DNA of 64,000 bases from Aerococcaceae bacterium DSM 111021 (GCA_020112395.1 JACCEK010000002.1:124001-188000), one strand, 5' to 3'. Shown: positions 18,699-28,981, counted from the stretch's first letter. Numbers and translations are program-made. The notes: generated by a model not told the origin, from the sequence alone.

Positions 18699-19367
18699 AT
18701 GAAAAAAATCTATCTATATTTAATCGGGTTTGTTACCCTGTTTGCCGTTGCTTTTATTATCTATCAAAGCAACCTCGACAGTCCTGCTGTCTCAGAGGAT
18801 TTGACCGAAGAACACTTAGTTGTCGAATCTGTCGAATCAGTTGAATCAAGTAGCGAAAGTGAGGAAGCACCTACCAACTCTACGTCAGTTTCTGAAGTTT
18901 CTGAAGTTTCTGAGGAGTCTGTTGAATCAGAGAGTGAAAGCCAGCTAGTCTGGCAAGGTCCATCAACAACTTACGTTGATAGTGATGGAGATATTATTCG
19001 ACTTTCACAAAATCTTGGCAAACCAACTATTGTAAACATCTGGGCTTCTTGGTGTCCGCCGTGCCGTGACGAGATGCCTTACTTTGAATCGTCTTATCAA
19101 GAACACGGATCAGATATTAATTTTGTTATGTTGAATGCCTTAGAAAGTCGCCCAACAGAAACGAAACAAGCAGCTTTAGAGTTCGCTGATGAGATGAACT
19201 TGTCTATGCCAATCTACTTCGACAATAACGCAAGCAATCAAATCGAATTCGCTGCGAACATGTTACCCCTCACAGCTTTGTTAGATTCTGATGGCGAAGT
19301 GATTGAAGTCGTGCGAGGCCAAGTCTCACCTGCTAAATTAAAGCAACTTATCGCAAAAGTATCATAA
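18699..19367 (+). CDS. Membrane-anchored TlpA/ResA-like thioredoxin
   Basis: A 222-residue protein with an N-terminal signal-anchor (residues 4-24), a low-complexity linker of about 60 residues rich in Ser, Glu and Val (repeated SVES and EVSE), and a thioredoxin fold with the active site WASWCPPCRDE near residue 120. The cis-proline region is NMLPLT. It should reduce extracytoplasmic disulfides or methionine-sulfoxide reductases using electrons from CcdA. No MsrA/B or cytochrome c gene is nearby, so the client is unknown. The unusually long acidic linker probably spans the cell wall. Confidence 0.9.
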   Translation: MKKIYLYLIGFVTLFAVAFIIYQSNLDSPAVSEDLTEEHLVVESVESVESSSESEEAPTNSTSVSEVSEVSEESVESESESQLVWQGPSTTYVDSDGDIIRLSQNLGKPTIVNIWASWCPPCRDEMPYFESSYQEHGSDINFVMLNALESRPTETKQAALEFADEMNLSMPIYFDNNASNQIEFAANMLPLTALLDSDGEVIEVVRGQVSPAKLKQLIAKVS

Positions 19368-19370
19368 TAA

Positions 19371-19409
19371 AAAACCATCTAGTCTCTGATGTTTAGACTA
19401 GATGGTTTT
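19371..19409 (+). terminator. Terminator of the ccdA-thioredoxin operon
   Basis: A perfect 15-bp stem, AAAACCATCTAGTCT and its complement, followed by a T run. Confidence 0.9.
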
Positions 19410-19431
19410 TTGTTGAATTGCGCTAACTTGC

Positions 19432-19470
19432 GTCAAATCAACTCGCGTTTGGCGTGAGTTGGGCCCGACT
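19432..19470 (-). repeat. Single/partial copy of repeat family C
   Basis: Contains GTTTGGCGTGAGTTGGGCC, which matches the C-type 42-bp unit of the arrays at 35.0, 39.9 and 48.0 kb. It lies between a plus-strand terminator and the 3' end of the gluconokinase fragment, the same type of location as the full arrays. Confidence 0.75.
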
Positions 19471-19481
19471 CTCTATTAATT

Positions 19482-20040
19482 CTACACTTTCCCCAAGTAT
19501 TTCTTAAACAACGCATCATAACTTTGACCGAATCGAGGTTCGACAATACGGTAATCCCTCGGTAATTCAATATCTTTAACGACTGCGATACTGCCCAGTG
19601 TTTCTGCATGTTTCATAACTGGAATATATAATTTATAACCTAAGATATCCGCAATTAATTGTGGGAATGCTGCGAGTTCCGTCACACCACCCACTAAGCC
19701 AATCGCCTTAAAGTCGGCGAGTTCTTCTAGGACACTCACATTGTGCTTAATATTGAATATCATTCCAAGGATAATCGAGAACAGAACCGACTCTCTAGAA
19801 CTGACTCGAGTTAAATCAAACAAATTCCCTGTCGCTGCTTCGTTCCAAATCGGTGCGCGTTCCCCGTTTAGATATGGCACAAATATACTTTCCGTATGTG
19901 GACGTTTTGCTGCAACTAGGTCCAACTCATCAAAATTGCTATTGAAAACTTTATTCGTCCAAGATAATACATCTGCTCCATTATTACTTGGCAGGCCAAT
20001 CAAGTATTGGTTTTTCTTAATATTGTATGCGTTGTATGTT
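19482..20040 (-). pseudogene. Truncated gluconokinase (FGGY, C-terminal part only)
   Basis: The frame encodes about 173 residues from IGLPSNNGADVLSWTN to the end and aligns without gaps to the C-terminal part of the intact gluconokinase at 22906. For example, ESIFVPYLNGERAPIWNE corresponds to ESVFVPYLNGERAPIWNE. Similarity continues a few codons upstream to about 20040 (NQYLIG versus EHYLIG) and then stops, so about 270 N-terminal residues, including the ATP-binding entry motif, are gone. The reading frame remains open, which suggests recent loss. An intact-looking regulated promoter lies upstream at 20163-20230. Confidence 0.88.
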
Positions 20041-20162
20041 ATTCATATATCATTCGACTCTCTCTTATTCCATTATTTAACTTTAGTTTAATCTCCACCT
20101 ACCATTCTAACAATCTTTATAAAGCATTTTTTATAAAGTCATATTATTTTTGCGTTAAGTAA

Positions 20163-20230
20163 ATTGTAGGCCTCACAATCATTGATGTAAGGGTTTTCAT
20201 AAACTGTCATTTTCCACTATGAAGTGGAAC
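20163..20230 (-). promoter_or_regulatory. Orphan promoter, twin of the cellobiose operon promoter
   Basis: On the minus strand there is an inverted repeat TTCCACT-TCAT-AGTGGAA (20212-20229), then 11 bases, a cre-like TGAAAACCCTTACA (20186-20199), then 17 bases, then -10 TACAAT (20163-20168). Every distance equals that at 6713-6780. Only the gluconokinase fragment remains downstream. The 20041-20340 gap otherwise contains the SDR terminator. Confidence 0.8.
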
Positions 20231-20284
20231 TTTTAATCATAGCTGCTTAAATGCCTCTTTAAAAAGGATTTAATTGCACGAAAA

Positions 20285-20318
20285 ATACCCCTTATCGATT
20301 GGATTCGATAAGGGGTAT
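20285..20318 (-). terminator. Terminator of the SDR gene at 20340
   Basis: A perfect 14-bp stem, ATACCCCTTATCGA and its complement, with a six-base loop. Confidence 0.86.
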
Positions 20319-20339
20319 GTGGTGACTTGAGGCAAACCG

Positions 20340-21221
20340 TTATATTAAATCTTTTATTTTATTAATGACACTCTTACCTACGGATGTTTCTGGGTCAATG
20401 TCCATCGATTTTTGAACCAATTCATGTCGTTCGCCTAAGTTATCATCCATTTTCTTATCCCATAACTCTTTCTCACGCTTCTTCGCTAAAGCGCTCATCG
20501 CTGCTGAGATAACGTTACGGTACTGTTTCACTTCACCAGTCACAACTTTAATCGCTTCTTCAATCACACCTTCTGGATCCAGCTGTTCATATGGAAATGC
20601 GAGTTGTTCATAATCAAAGATACGCTCGTTAGGGTTATCTCGCCATGATCTCCAAGTTTCAAATTCACGGTCATTAAAACCAGTCAAGTAAGGTCCTGGA
20701 TTAATCGTTCCAACTTGGATCTTAAACTCTTGCAATTCAGCACTCAACGATTCCGCAAACGCTTCGATAGCAAACTTCGAGCTACCATATGGACCTGAAA
20801 GTGGGTCTGACATCAATCCTGAAATTGACGACACAAAGATTACTTTACCTTGTTGTTTCTTAACCATTTTACGGACAATGTGTTGAGTTAGAAAAATCGT
20901 CCCAAAAACATTGACCTCGTATTGACGGCGCAAGTGCTCTTCTGGAATATCTACTAAAGAGCCTCCAATGGATACACCTGCGTTATTTACTAAGACATCA
21001 ATTTCCCAGTCGCCTGCTCTTTCTCTATCTGCTTCGCTTGTAATATCCAACTTTTCAACTCGAAGCTCCAGCTCTTTTTCTGCTGCTTCATTTTTTATTG
21101 CGGATACCTCAGATAAAGTCTCAACGCCTGCGATGACTTTTTTACCTTGTTTAGCTAAACCAAATGCGATTCCTTTACCAATTCCAGTACCTGCTCCAAT
21201 AAAACAACTTATTTTGTACAA
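20340..21221 (-). CDS. SDR-family oxidoreductase with degenerate start region
   Basis: A 293-residue classical short-chain dehydrogenase with GAGTGIGKG, the NNAG motif in VLVNNAGVSIGG, catalytic Ser in FVSSISG and Tyr-Lys in YGSSKFA. Two points are odd. The first strand reads CFIGAG where the family has ITGAG, so the conserved Thr is Ile. The only upstream start is a TTG without a Shine-Dalgarno, lying in the T run of the terminator of the preceding gene. The gene may be losing function at its 5' end or may start unusually. Substrate unknown. Confidence 0.78.
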   Translation of the reverse strand: MYKISCFIGAGTGIGKGIAFGLAKQGKKVIAGVETLSEVSAIKNEAAEKELELRVEKLDITSEADRERAGDWEIDVLVNNAGVSIGGSLVDIPEEHLRRQYEVNVFGTIFLTQHIVRKMVKKQQGKVIFVSSISGLMSDPLSGPYGSSKFAIEAFAESLSAELQEFKIQVGTINPGPYLTGFNDREFETWRSWRDNPNERIFDYEQLAFPYEQLDPEGVIEEAIKVVTGEVKQYRNVISAAMSALAKKREKELWDKKMDDNLGERHELVQKSMDIDPETSVGKSVINKIKDLI

Positions 21222-21230
21222 TTTAGCAAA

Positions 21231-21268
21231 ATAAAAGACCCCAAATCTTTTTAGGACTTGAGGTACTT
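21231..21268 (-). terminator. Probable terminator of the ThrE pair
   Basis: On the minus strand, AAAGTACCTCAAGTC can pair with GATTTGGGGTCTTT through a mismatch and G-U pairs, followed by TTTATTTT. It sits directly before the SDR start codon. Confidence 0.6.
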
Positions 21269-21271
21269 TAA

Positions 21272-21733
21272 TTAGCTGTTTATTGATTTTTCCATTTTTT
21301 TCAATCGTCTCGCTTTAATTTCGTTTTCGATTAATTTTACAACCATAAAGCCTAAAACTATCGCACCCGCTGTCCACGCCACATCCATCATGTAGTTTGC
21401 GCCGTCGATATAATTCTCCTCCACAACTGACCGGACTGCCATATAAGCTGCTCCACCGGGTACGAGGGGTACAATGGCAGGCGTATTCAACGTGATGACT
21501 GGTAATCTTAATTTTCTGGATAGGAAAATACAGATTAAACCAATCACAACTGAGCCCACAAAATTCGATATCGCTAAATCACCGATTGCTTGATTAATCA
21601 CCCAAAAACTCATCCAGCCCAAAGTCCCAGCAATTCCTCCGAATAAAATACCTCTTCGAGGCCCATTTAAAATAATACCAAACGACACACTCGCAATGAA
21701 ACTAAAGATAATTTGTTCAATAAATTCAGTCAT
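21272..21733 (-). CDS. Threonine/serine exporter family, small subunit (ThrE_2/DUF3815)
   Basis: A 153-residue membrane protein with four or five helices, the YjjB-like partner of the larger ThrE protein encoded just upstream. The pattern GPRRGILFGGIAGTLGW and LVPGGAAYMAVR are family features. The two subunits together form an exporter for small amino or organic acids, inferred from the family. It begins 11 bp after the upstream gene ends, so the two are cotranscribed. Confidence 0.88.
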   Translation of the reverse strand: MTEFIEQIIFSFIASVSFGIILNGPRRGILFGGIAGTLGWMSFWVINQAIGDLAISNFVGSVVIGLICIFLSRKLRLPVITLNTPAIVPLVPGGAAYMAVRSVVEENYIDGANYMMDVAWTAGAIVLGFMVVKLIENEIKARRLKKMEKSINS

Positions 21734-21744
21734 ATACTATCTCC

Positions 21745-22491
21745 TTAAGAAAACCATTGTAAAGTCATCGCAATCCCAATCCCAATCACAGCAGAGATTA
21801 GAAGTGCTTCTACCGTTCGAACAATTCCCGTTAGTAAATGCCCTTCAAACAAATCTCGCATTCCTGACGTAATCGCCAGCCCAGGAACTAATGGCATAAT
21901 ACAGCCGATGATTAAACTATCCAGATTAGCCACAAAACCCATCCGATAGCATATTACTGAAGCGAGTGAAATCATAAACGACGCAATCAAGTCGTTTATA
22001 AACTTCATCTCCGTTCGCACATAGATACGATTCGAGGTAAAATAACCTAATGATCCGATAATAAAAGCAGTCAGCACATCACTATATGTTCCACCTAATA
22101 AAAGCATCAGTGAAAAACTCGCTAATCCAGCCGCTAACATCCGGTAATATTTATTGAATTCTGGTGTCTGCAAATCCACTGATTGCAACGCTTTATAAAG
22201 ATATATCAAAGAAATTTTACCCTCAGCATATTCTCTGGAGTAGCGGTTGGTCGCATCAATTTTTTCTAAATTAATCGACCGGTTTCGAGCTTGAGTCATT
22301 TGAGACGTCGACTCATCATTAATACTCATAAAGATCCCAGTCGCAGTCACGTAACTTTCTGTGTCGAATTTCTTACTATTTTGTGCAATTCGCTGCATCG
22401 TATCCTCAACTCGGTACGCTTCCGAACCAGATTCCATCATAATCCGCCCCGCCAACAACGTCGTTTTAAGCAGTAAATTTTTATTATCCAT
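21745..22491 (-). CDS. Threonine/serine exporter family, large subunit (ThrE/DUF1212)
   Basis: About 248 residues with a soluble N-terminal portion, including GRIMMESGSEAYRVEDTM, which is typical of the DUF1212/YjjP family, and five C-terminal membrane helices with LVPGLAITSGMRDLFEGHLLTG. The ATG (MDNKNLLLK) was chosen because AGAGGTG lies eight bases upstream; a GTG three codons earlier falls inside that site. It works with the small subunit at 21272 in amino-acid or dicarboxylate export. Confidence 0.88.
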   Translation of the reverse strand: MDNKNLLLKTTLLAGRIMMESGSEAYRVEDTMQRIAQNSKKFDTESYVTATGIFMSINDESTSQMTQARNRSINLEKIDATNRYSREYAEGKISLIYLYKALQSVDLQTPEFNKYYRMLAAGLASFSLMLLLGGTYSDVLTAFIIGSLGYFTSNRIYVRTEMKFINDLIASFMISLASVICYRMGFVANLDSLIIGCIMPLVPGLAITSGMRDLFEGHLLTGIVRTVEALLISAVIGIGIAMTLQWFS

Positions 22492-22565
22492 CAAAATCAC
22501 CTCTTTCTAACAAGCATAACATAAAATAAGTTCCATGCATGATAACAAAGTTTAAGATATATTGC

Positions 22566-22852
22566 CAGAGGTAGCGGCCACTATTTACATTCATAGTGGC
22601 CGCTATCGGCAGTACCGGACTCTATTTACAGTCATAGTGGCCGCTATTGGCATTACCGGACTCTATTTACAGTTATAGTGGCCGCTAACAGCAGTAGCAG
22701 ACTCTATTTACATTCATAGTGGCCGCTAACAGCAGTAGCAGACTCTATTTACATTCATAGTGGCCGCTATTGGCATTACCAGACTCTACTTACATTCATA
22801 GTGGCCGCTAACGGCATTACCGGACTCTATTTAAAAAAATAGTGGCCGCTAT
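22566..22852 (-). repeat. Tandem repeat array B1 (41-bp unit, seven copies)
   Basis: Seven units of the type GGACTCTATTTACATTCATA plus GTGGCCGCTA and a variable 10-11 base tail. Each contains ATAGTGGCCGCTAT, an inverted repeat with one mismatch, and CTAT/ATAG arms flanking TTACATTC. Units are 41 bp apart; the last is degenerate (TTTAAAAAAATAG). The array fills the 22.5-22.9 kb gap between the ThrE promoter side and the gluconokinase terminator. Confidence 0.93.
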
Positions 22853-22871
22853 TCAATTTTTCGCAGCAAAA

Positions 22872-22898
22872 AACCATGTCCGTTCAACGAACATGGTT
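22872..22898 (-). terminator. Terminator of the alpha-glucoside/gluconate operon
   Basis: Stem AACCATGT(C)CGTT with complementary ACATGGTT, followed by a T run on the minus strand just after the gntK stop. Confidence 0.82.
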
Positions 22899-22905
22899 CT
22901 CCTCT

Positions 22906-24264
22906 TTAATTAACTTTAACGACTACTAAATATTTCTCATATAAATCACTATAATCAACTGAATCATTCGGCTTCACAATCTCATACTCATTCTCGAACG
23001 TAATGCCTTTAACCACAGCAATACTTCCAAGTGTTTCCGCATTTTCAACGACAGGAATGTATAGCGTGTAGCCTAGCACATCCGCAATTAATTGCGAAAC
23101 AGCAGTCATCTCGGTCACGCCACCAACGAGACCAATCGATTCAAACTCAACCAATTCCTCAAGTAGTTCAACATTATGCTTGATGTTGAATACCATCCCA
23201 AGAATCACCGAGAATAATACGGACTCGCGCGTACTCACACGCGTTAAATCATAGAGTTTTCCTGTCGCAAACTCATTCCAAATCGGCGCGCGCTCTCCAT
23301 TTAGATAGGGAACAAATACGGATTCAGTCGGTGGCCTAAGTCTCGCAACATCGTTCAATTCCTCGAATGTACTGTTAAACACACGGTTTGTCCATGACAA
23401 GACATCTGCTCCATTATTACTAGGCAAACCGATTAAATAATGCTCTGAGTCAATCGCATAAGAAAAATTCTGATACGCGTTATTTAATTGAGGCTTCTTG
23501 TGAACAACTCGCACTGCGTGGCTGGTCCCGATGGACAAGACTGCTGAGTTAGGTAAATCACCGAATACATAATTCGATGAAATCCCATCTGATGTCCCTA
23601 TAGATACAGTGGTCTCAACATCTAAAAGTGAAGTCAAGGCTGGTACATTATAATTTACTGCTTCAATGCGTGGGAGTTGTCCTACTGCCAACCCAATAGC
23701 ATCAAGCGACTCTTTATCCCAAGTTAATGTATCTAAATTCAATAATCCACTACTTGACGCATTACTTAAATCAACCACCCACTCCCCTGTTAATCGATAG
23801 AATAGGACATCTTTCAACGAGCCAACTAAGGTATCTTCTTCAAGTAAAGCACGTAAATCCATAAGCTTGAAGTAAGGATTCATACTATGATTGGGCGTTC
23901 CCGTTCGTTCATATTGGTCTTCCAATTGTTTCGCTGTCATGCCCTGTAATGCCTTCGCGCCACGTTTGTCAGCCCAAGCAATCATCGAACCAACTAAAGA
24001 AAAGTCTTTTTCCATTAGTTGAACGCTATGCATTGCTGTTGTAAGAATGATTTCCAATTGGATCACTTGATGACGTTTAATTAATATGTTTAAACCATCT
24101 AGAATATGTTCCCAAATCTCATCTAAATTCATTTCAAATATGTCATCCGTACTATAAATCTTTAAGTGCGGGTATTTGACCGTATCAATCACTTCGTGAG
24201 CTTCATTAAACAAGTTTATCTTTATATTCGTTGTTCCTACATCGATACTTGCTATATGATTCAT
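22906..24264 (-). CDS. gntK: Gluconokinase, FGGY family
   Basis: A 452-residue sugar kinase. The N-terminal IDVGTTNIKINLF is the FGGY phosphate-binding entry, AMHSVQLM and IAWADKRGAKA fit Gram-positive gluconokinases, and RTGTPNHSMNPYFKL is their substrate-loop region. It makes 6-phosphogluconate from gluconate and ATP. The ATG overlaps the stop of the 6-phosphogluconate dehydrogenase gene (TGATG), so the two enzymes are translationally coupled. It is the last gene of the operon. No gluconate permease is present, so free gluconate must come from elsewhere, possibly from a disaccharide cut by the GH4 enzyme. Confidence 0.9.
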   Translation of the reverse strand: MNHIASIDVGTTNIKINLFNEAHEVIDTVKYPHLKIYSTDDIFEMNLDEIWEHILDGLNILIKRHQVIQLEIILTTAMHSVQLMEKDFSLVGSMIAWADKRGAKALQGMTAKQLEDQYERTGTPNHSMNPYFKLMDLRALLEEDTLVGSLKDVLFYRLTGEWVVDLSNASSSGLLNLDTLTWDKESLDAIGLAVGQLPRIEAVNYNVPALTSLLDVETTVSIGTSDGISSNYVFGDLPNSAVLSIGTSHAVRVVHKKPQLNNAYQNFSYAIDSEHYLIGLPSNNGADVLSWTNRVFNSTFEELNDVARLRPPTESVFVPYLNGERAPIWNEFATGKLYDLTRVSTRESVLFSVILGMVFNIKHNVELLEELVEFESIGLVGGVTEMTAVSQLIADVLGYTLYIPVVENAETLGSIAVVKGITFENEYEIVKPNDSVDYSDLYEKYLVVVKVN

Positions 24265-25157
24265 CAATATTCTTTGTGTCCTCCAAAGTTATAGCGCATT
24301 GCGGATATAACTTGATTTGAGAAAGCTACATCGCGCAGTGATGCATTTCGCTTCATTAATGAAAGTGAAATGACAGGTGTAGGAACTTCTTCCTGCAAGG
24401 CTTCACTAATCATCCATTTTGCTTCTCCCGATGCATGAACTTTATGTCCAAATTGACTCAACTCACTATCCCCAACCAATTCTTCATGAATATTTGACAA
24501 CAGCGCGGATTCAATGATCGAGCCATGGCTCCAATTACGCGTCACTTTACTCAAGTCAAATTCAAATTGGCCTTGTACTTTCAATAACTCTAACCCTTCA
24601 GCAATAGCTTGCATCATCCCGTATTCAATCCCGTTGTGAACCATCTTCAAGTAATGTCCACTACCTGGTTGAGGATAAAAATCAAAACCATCTGGCACAC
24701 AAAGCGATTCCAACAATGCAAGCAAGGCTTCATCAGTATCAGCCGGTCCACCTAACATCATACATGCTCCATACATTGCCCCTTCAACCCCACCTGATAA
24801 GCCACAATCATAGTATTTAATACCTAAATCACGCAGTGCTTCAAAATTTTCAATCGAATCTTTATAGAATGAATTTGAAAAATCAATAATCATATCATCT
24901 TTTTTCAAAAGTCTTGAAAGTTCATGAATCGTTGCTTTAGTTGGCTCACCTGATGGTAGAACTAGAAACACGAGATTTTTCGTATCTTGAAACAAGCTTA
25001 ACTCATCAATACTACTCAAATAATTTAAACGTTTATCTGAATAATCATCAGAAATTAACGGATTCATATCGAATCCGTTAATGGTCTGACCTTGCTTATT
25101 CAATTGCTTTGCGAGCGATAAGCCCATCTTTCCTAATCCAATTATTGTAATTTCCAT
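24264..25157 (-). CDS. gnd: 6-phosphogluconate dehydrogenase, short (GntZ/YqeC-like) form
   Basis: About 297 residues, the length of the short 6-phosphogluconate dehydrogenases. The N-terminal IIGLGKMGLSLA binds the cofactor, CGLSGGVEGA is the substrate loop and KMVHNGIEYGMMQ carries the catalytic lysine. It oxidatively decarboxylates 6-phosphogluconate to ribulose-5-phosphate. The ATG with AAGGTGG upstream was chosen over a GTG inside the ribosome site. It sits between the GH4 gene (10 bp gap) and gntK, so the two enzymes form a complete route from gluconate to the pentose pathway. Confidence 0.92.
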   Translation of the reverse strand: MEITIIGLGKMGLSLAKQLNKQGQTINGFDMNPLISDDYSDKRLNYLSSIDELSLFQDTKNLVFLVLPSGEPTKATIHELSRLLKKDDMIIDFSNSFYKDSIENFEALRDLGIKYYDCGLSGGVEGAMYGACMMLGGPADTDEALLALLESLCVPDGFDFYPQPGSGHYLKMVHNGIEYGMMQAIAEGLELLKVQGQFEFDLSKVTRNWSHGSIIESALLSNIHEELVGDSELSQFGHKVHASGEAKWMISEALQEEVPTPVISLSLMKRNASLRDVAFSNQVISAMRYNFGGHKEY

Positions 25158-25167
25158 AAAAACCACC

Positions 25168-26496
<1,329 letters not shown>

Positions 26497-26519
26497 TTAA
26501 TGACGTCCTTTCCTAATGA

Positions 26520-28136
26520 CTAATCTTCTGAACTGAAGCCTAATACTTCATCGACTGATTTTCTAATTGATCCAACTTGAACCCCGTATACCACTTGGAC
26601 ATTGTTCCCTTTGACAACAACACCACTCGCTTGAGTTTCGTTCTTTAAGCCCGCTTGATCAACAAGTTCGGGATCTTTTAATACGGTTCTAAGTCTTGAA
26701 TAACAATTTGTAACGGATTCGATATTGTCGGCTCCACCTAACAACTCAACCACAGTCACTCCGATGCTTCCACGTTCTTTAGCCGCAACGTCAACATCAT
26801 CTTCATGGCTAAGGTTTGCTTTTTTATCTAAGTAATCTTTTTTCGAATATAATTTTGTGTCTGCTCCGTCTGTCTCGCGTCCGATTGTTTTCAAGTCCAT
26901 GACTTTAATTAAAAGTCTAAAGACCACAAAGTAGATAACGAAGAACACGAGTCCTACAAGAATGTACATTGGCCAACCCGTTTTTTCGATCCCTAAAGGC
27001 ACATTCATTAATAGAAAATCAATGAAACCATTAGGACCAATTGAGCGAACATTGAATATGTTCAATACAACCATACTTAAACCACTTAAAGCCGCATGCA
27101 CAACATATAAAATGGGTGCGATGAACATGAATGAAAATTCAATCGGCTCAGTAACTCCAGCGATAAATGAAGTAAAGGCTGCCGGAATAAGAATAGCTTT
27201 CGCACGTTGTTTCTTATCTGGATCTGCAGTAACGTACATTGCTAAACACGCTCCGATTAGACCAAACATCTTCGAAATACCACGCGCATCCCAGATAACA
27301 CTTTCAGATAATTGACGAATTGACGGTTCAACCATCTCCGCGTAATAAATATTACGAGACCCTTCGAATACCGCTTCTCCAATAACTTCCGTCCCACCAA
27401 GTGATGAATACAAGAATGGTGTATAAACTAAGTGATGTAGACCTGTTGGTATAAGTAATCTCTCCAGCGCTCCATATACGAACAAACCAAAGTTCCCGGC
27501 ATGTTGAATCCAACCACCTAGTGAATTGATACCACTTTGGAAGAATGGCCAGATATAAGTCATCACTATCGCAAAAATAACAACAACTGGAATTAAGATA
27601 ATAAATGCAAAACGTGTTCCACCATAAATATTAAAGGCGTTATTAAATTCAATATCTGCATATTTATTGAATACATATGCAATGATAACTCCAAGTAAAA
27701 TTCCGGCGAATACACCCATATCTAAAACTTGAACACCTAGAACAACACTTTGTCCAGTTCCTCTTAACGCTTCAGGATCAGCTAACGTGCCATTTAATTC
27801 CATGAATTTATTCATTGCATTAATAAAAACAAGGAAAGCTAACATAGCTGTGAAACCAGCTTCACCTTTTTTCTTGTCAGCTAAACCAACCGCAATTCCG
27901 ACACAGAATATAATACCTAAGTTTTGTAATATTGTTACAAGTGAACCTGATATAATTGTTCCAAAACCGACTGTATACGGATTATCTAAAAATGGCACCA
28001 CCTCTAGTAAATTTGGATTCGTAAATATATTTCCAATCGCAATTAGTAAACCAGCAATCGGTAGAATTAACACTGGAATAAACATGGCTTTCGAGAATTT
28101 TTGCATGACATCCATAATACTTTGTCCATTGTTCAT
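26520..28136 (-). CDS. glvC: PTS alpha-glucoside permease IICB
   Basis: About 538 residues: a EIIC of the glucose/maltose family (to about residue 420) and a EIIB domain with the active cysteine in VTNCYSRLR. There is no IIA domain, so a stand-alone or borrowed IIA is needed; the IIA of the ptsG product is a candidate. The ATG of MNNGQSIMDV has AAAGGAGG seven bases upstream; an in-frame start 14 codons earlier would overlap the cre site. Together with GH4 and the RpiR regulator it matches the glvA-glvR-glvC set of bacilli. Confidence 0.92.
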   Translation of the reverse strand: MNNGQSIMDVMQKFSKAMFIPVLILPIAGLLIAIGNIFTNPNLLEVVPFLDNPYTVGFGTIISGSLVTILQNLGIIFCVGIAVGLADKKKGEAGFTAMLAFLVFINAMNKFMELNGTLADPEALRGTGQSVVLGVQVLDMGVFAGILLGVIIAYVFNKYADIEFNNAFNIYGGTRFAFIILIPVVVIFAIVMTYIWPFFQSGINSLGGWIQHAGNFGLFVYGALERLLIPTGLHHLVYTPFLYSSLGGTEVIGEAVFEGSRNIYYAEMVEPSIRQLSESVIWDARGISKMFGLIGACLAMYVTADPDKKQRAKAILIPAAFTSFIAGVTEPIEFSFMFIAPILYVVHAALSGLSMVVLNIFNVRSIGPNGFIDFLLMNVPLGIEKTGWPMYILVGLVFFVIYFVVFRLLIKVMDLKTIGRETDGADTKLYSKKDYLDKKANLSHEDDVDVAAKERGSIGVTVVELLGGADNIESVTNCYSRLRTVLKDPELVDQAGLKNETQASGVVVKGNNVQVVYGVQVGSIRKSVDEVLGFSSED

Positions 28137-28174
28137 ACATGAACCTCCTTTTGTTTTGTAAATATACTCTAACA

Positions 28175-28188
28175 TCAAAACGCTTTCA
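28175..28188 (-). promoter_or_regulatory. cre-like site upstream of the alpha-glucoside operon
   Basis: The minus-strand 14-mer TGAAAGCGTTTTGA matches the CcpA consensus TGWAANCGNTNWCA at 13 of 14 positions. It is about 40 bp upstream of the IICB start codon and downstream of the regulator terminator, so it probably lies in or near the operon promoter. Confidence 0.72.
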
Positions 28189-28232
28189 TGAACATAGGTA
28201 GGGGCTTCTTAGAAATTTTTTCCAAAAAAAAG

Positions 28233-28263
28233 AAAAGTTTTTCTATAATCTAGAAAGACTTTT
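28233..28263 (-). terminator. Terminator of the RpiR regulator gene
   Basis: On the minus strand, AAAAGT and TTTCTA pair with TAGAAA and ACTTTT around GATTA, followed by eight T. The TAG stop of the regulator (28250-28252) is inside the left arm and loop. Confidence 0.8.
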
Positions 28264-28981
28264 CAATAAGATACTCTAAATAGAGTAATAACATCGAATA
28301 AAATTGTGTGGAATTAATATTATTTCGATCTAAAAACTGATTATCATCAATCGTAAAAGCAATATCCGATAGTTTTGCGAGTGAATTATCATTCGAATGT
28401 GTAAATGAAATAACACCTAAACCTTTTTCTTTTGCAATTTCTGCCTTACTATTCACGAGCTCCGTTTCTCCACTTTTGGAAATACAAATAATATCTGAGA
28501 TTCGATGCACATTATTTAGAAATAATGCATTGGTATCGGCCCCATTAGAGTAATAAACCAACTCACCTTGGCCTAATATTTTCTTATATAAGTACTCTCC
28601 GATAATTCCTGAATAGCCTGTTCCAATAATGTAAAGTGAGCGGTCATCTTTTTTTGTCCGCTCGATAAAGGCTAGTAAATTCACTTCATTTTGTATAAAT
28701 ATTTTCTGAATACTCATCGATAAGTTACCAACATAAGCATCAACTTCGCCGTCATCTGTCTTGGTTTGCTGACGACTCAAGTGATAAATCATATCTGTAA
28801 ACCCATCGAATCCGAGTTTCTTAGCTAATCTAAAAATTGTCGACTTCGAAGTAAACGTCTCATCCGCTAACTTTTGAATCGTCATGTCTTTTAACAAAGT
28901 CTGATTATTATCGATATACTTAAGCACAGTATTTTCAATATCAGTAAACATTTTGTTCGTTGTATAATAATTATCTTTCAT
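28250..28981 (-). CDS. glvR: RpiR/MurR-family regulator of alpha-glucoside genes
   Basis: A 243-residue regulator with an N-terminal HTH (about residues 20-75, TIQKLADETFTSKSTIFRLAKKLGF) and a C-terminal SIS domain (about 105-235, YIIGTGYSGIIGEYLYKKI and ISKSGET) that binds a phospho-sugar. In bacilli the related GlvR activates the maltose PTS genes. It is transcribed ahead of the IICB gene but has its own terminator, so most operon transcription would start after it. The effector is probably the imported phospho-disaccharide. Confidence 0.88.
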   Translation of the reverse strand: MKDNYYTTNKMFTDIENTVLKYIDNNQTLLKDMTIQKLADETFTSKSTIFRLAKKLGFDGFTDMIYHLSRQQTKTDDGEVDAYVGNLSMSIQKIFIQNEVNLLAFIERTKKDDRSLYIIGTGYSGIIGEYLYKKILGQGELVYYSNGADTNALFLNNVHRISDIICISKSGETELVNSKAEIAKEKGLGVISFTHSNDNSLAKLSDIAFTIDDNQFLDRNNINSTQFYSMLLLYLEYLIEKSF

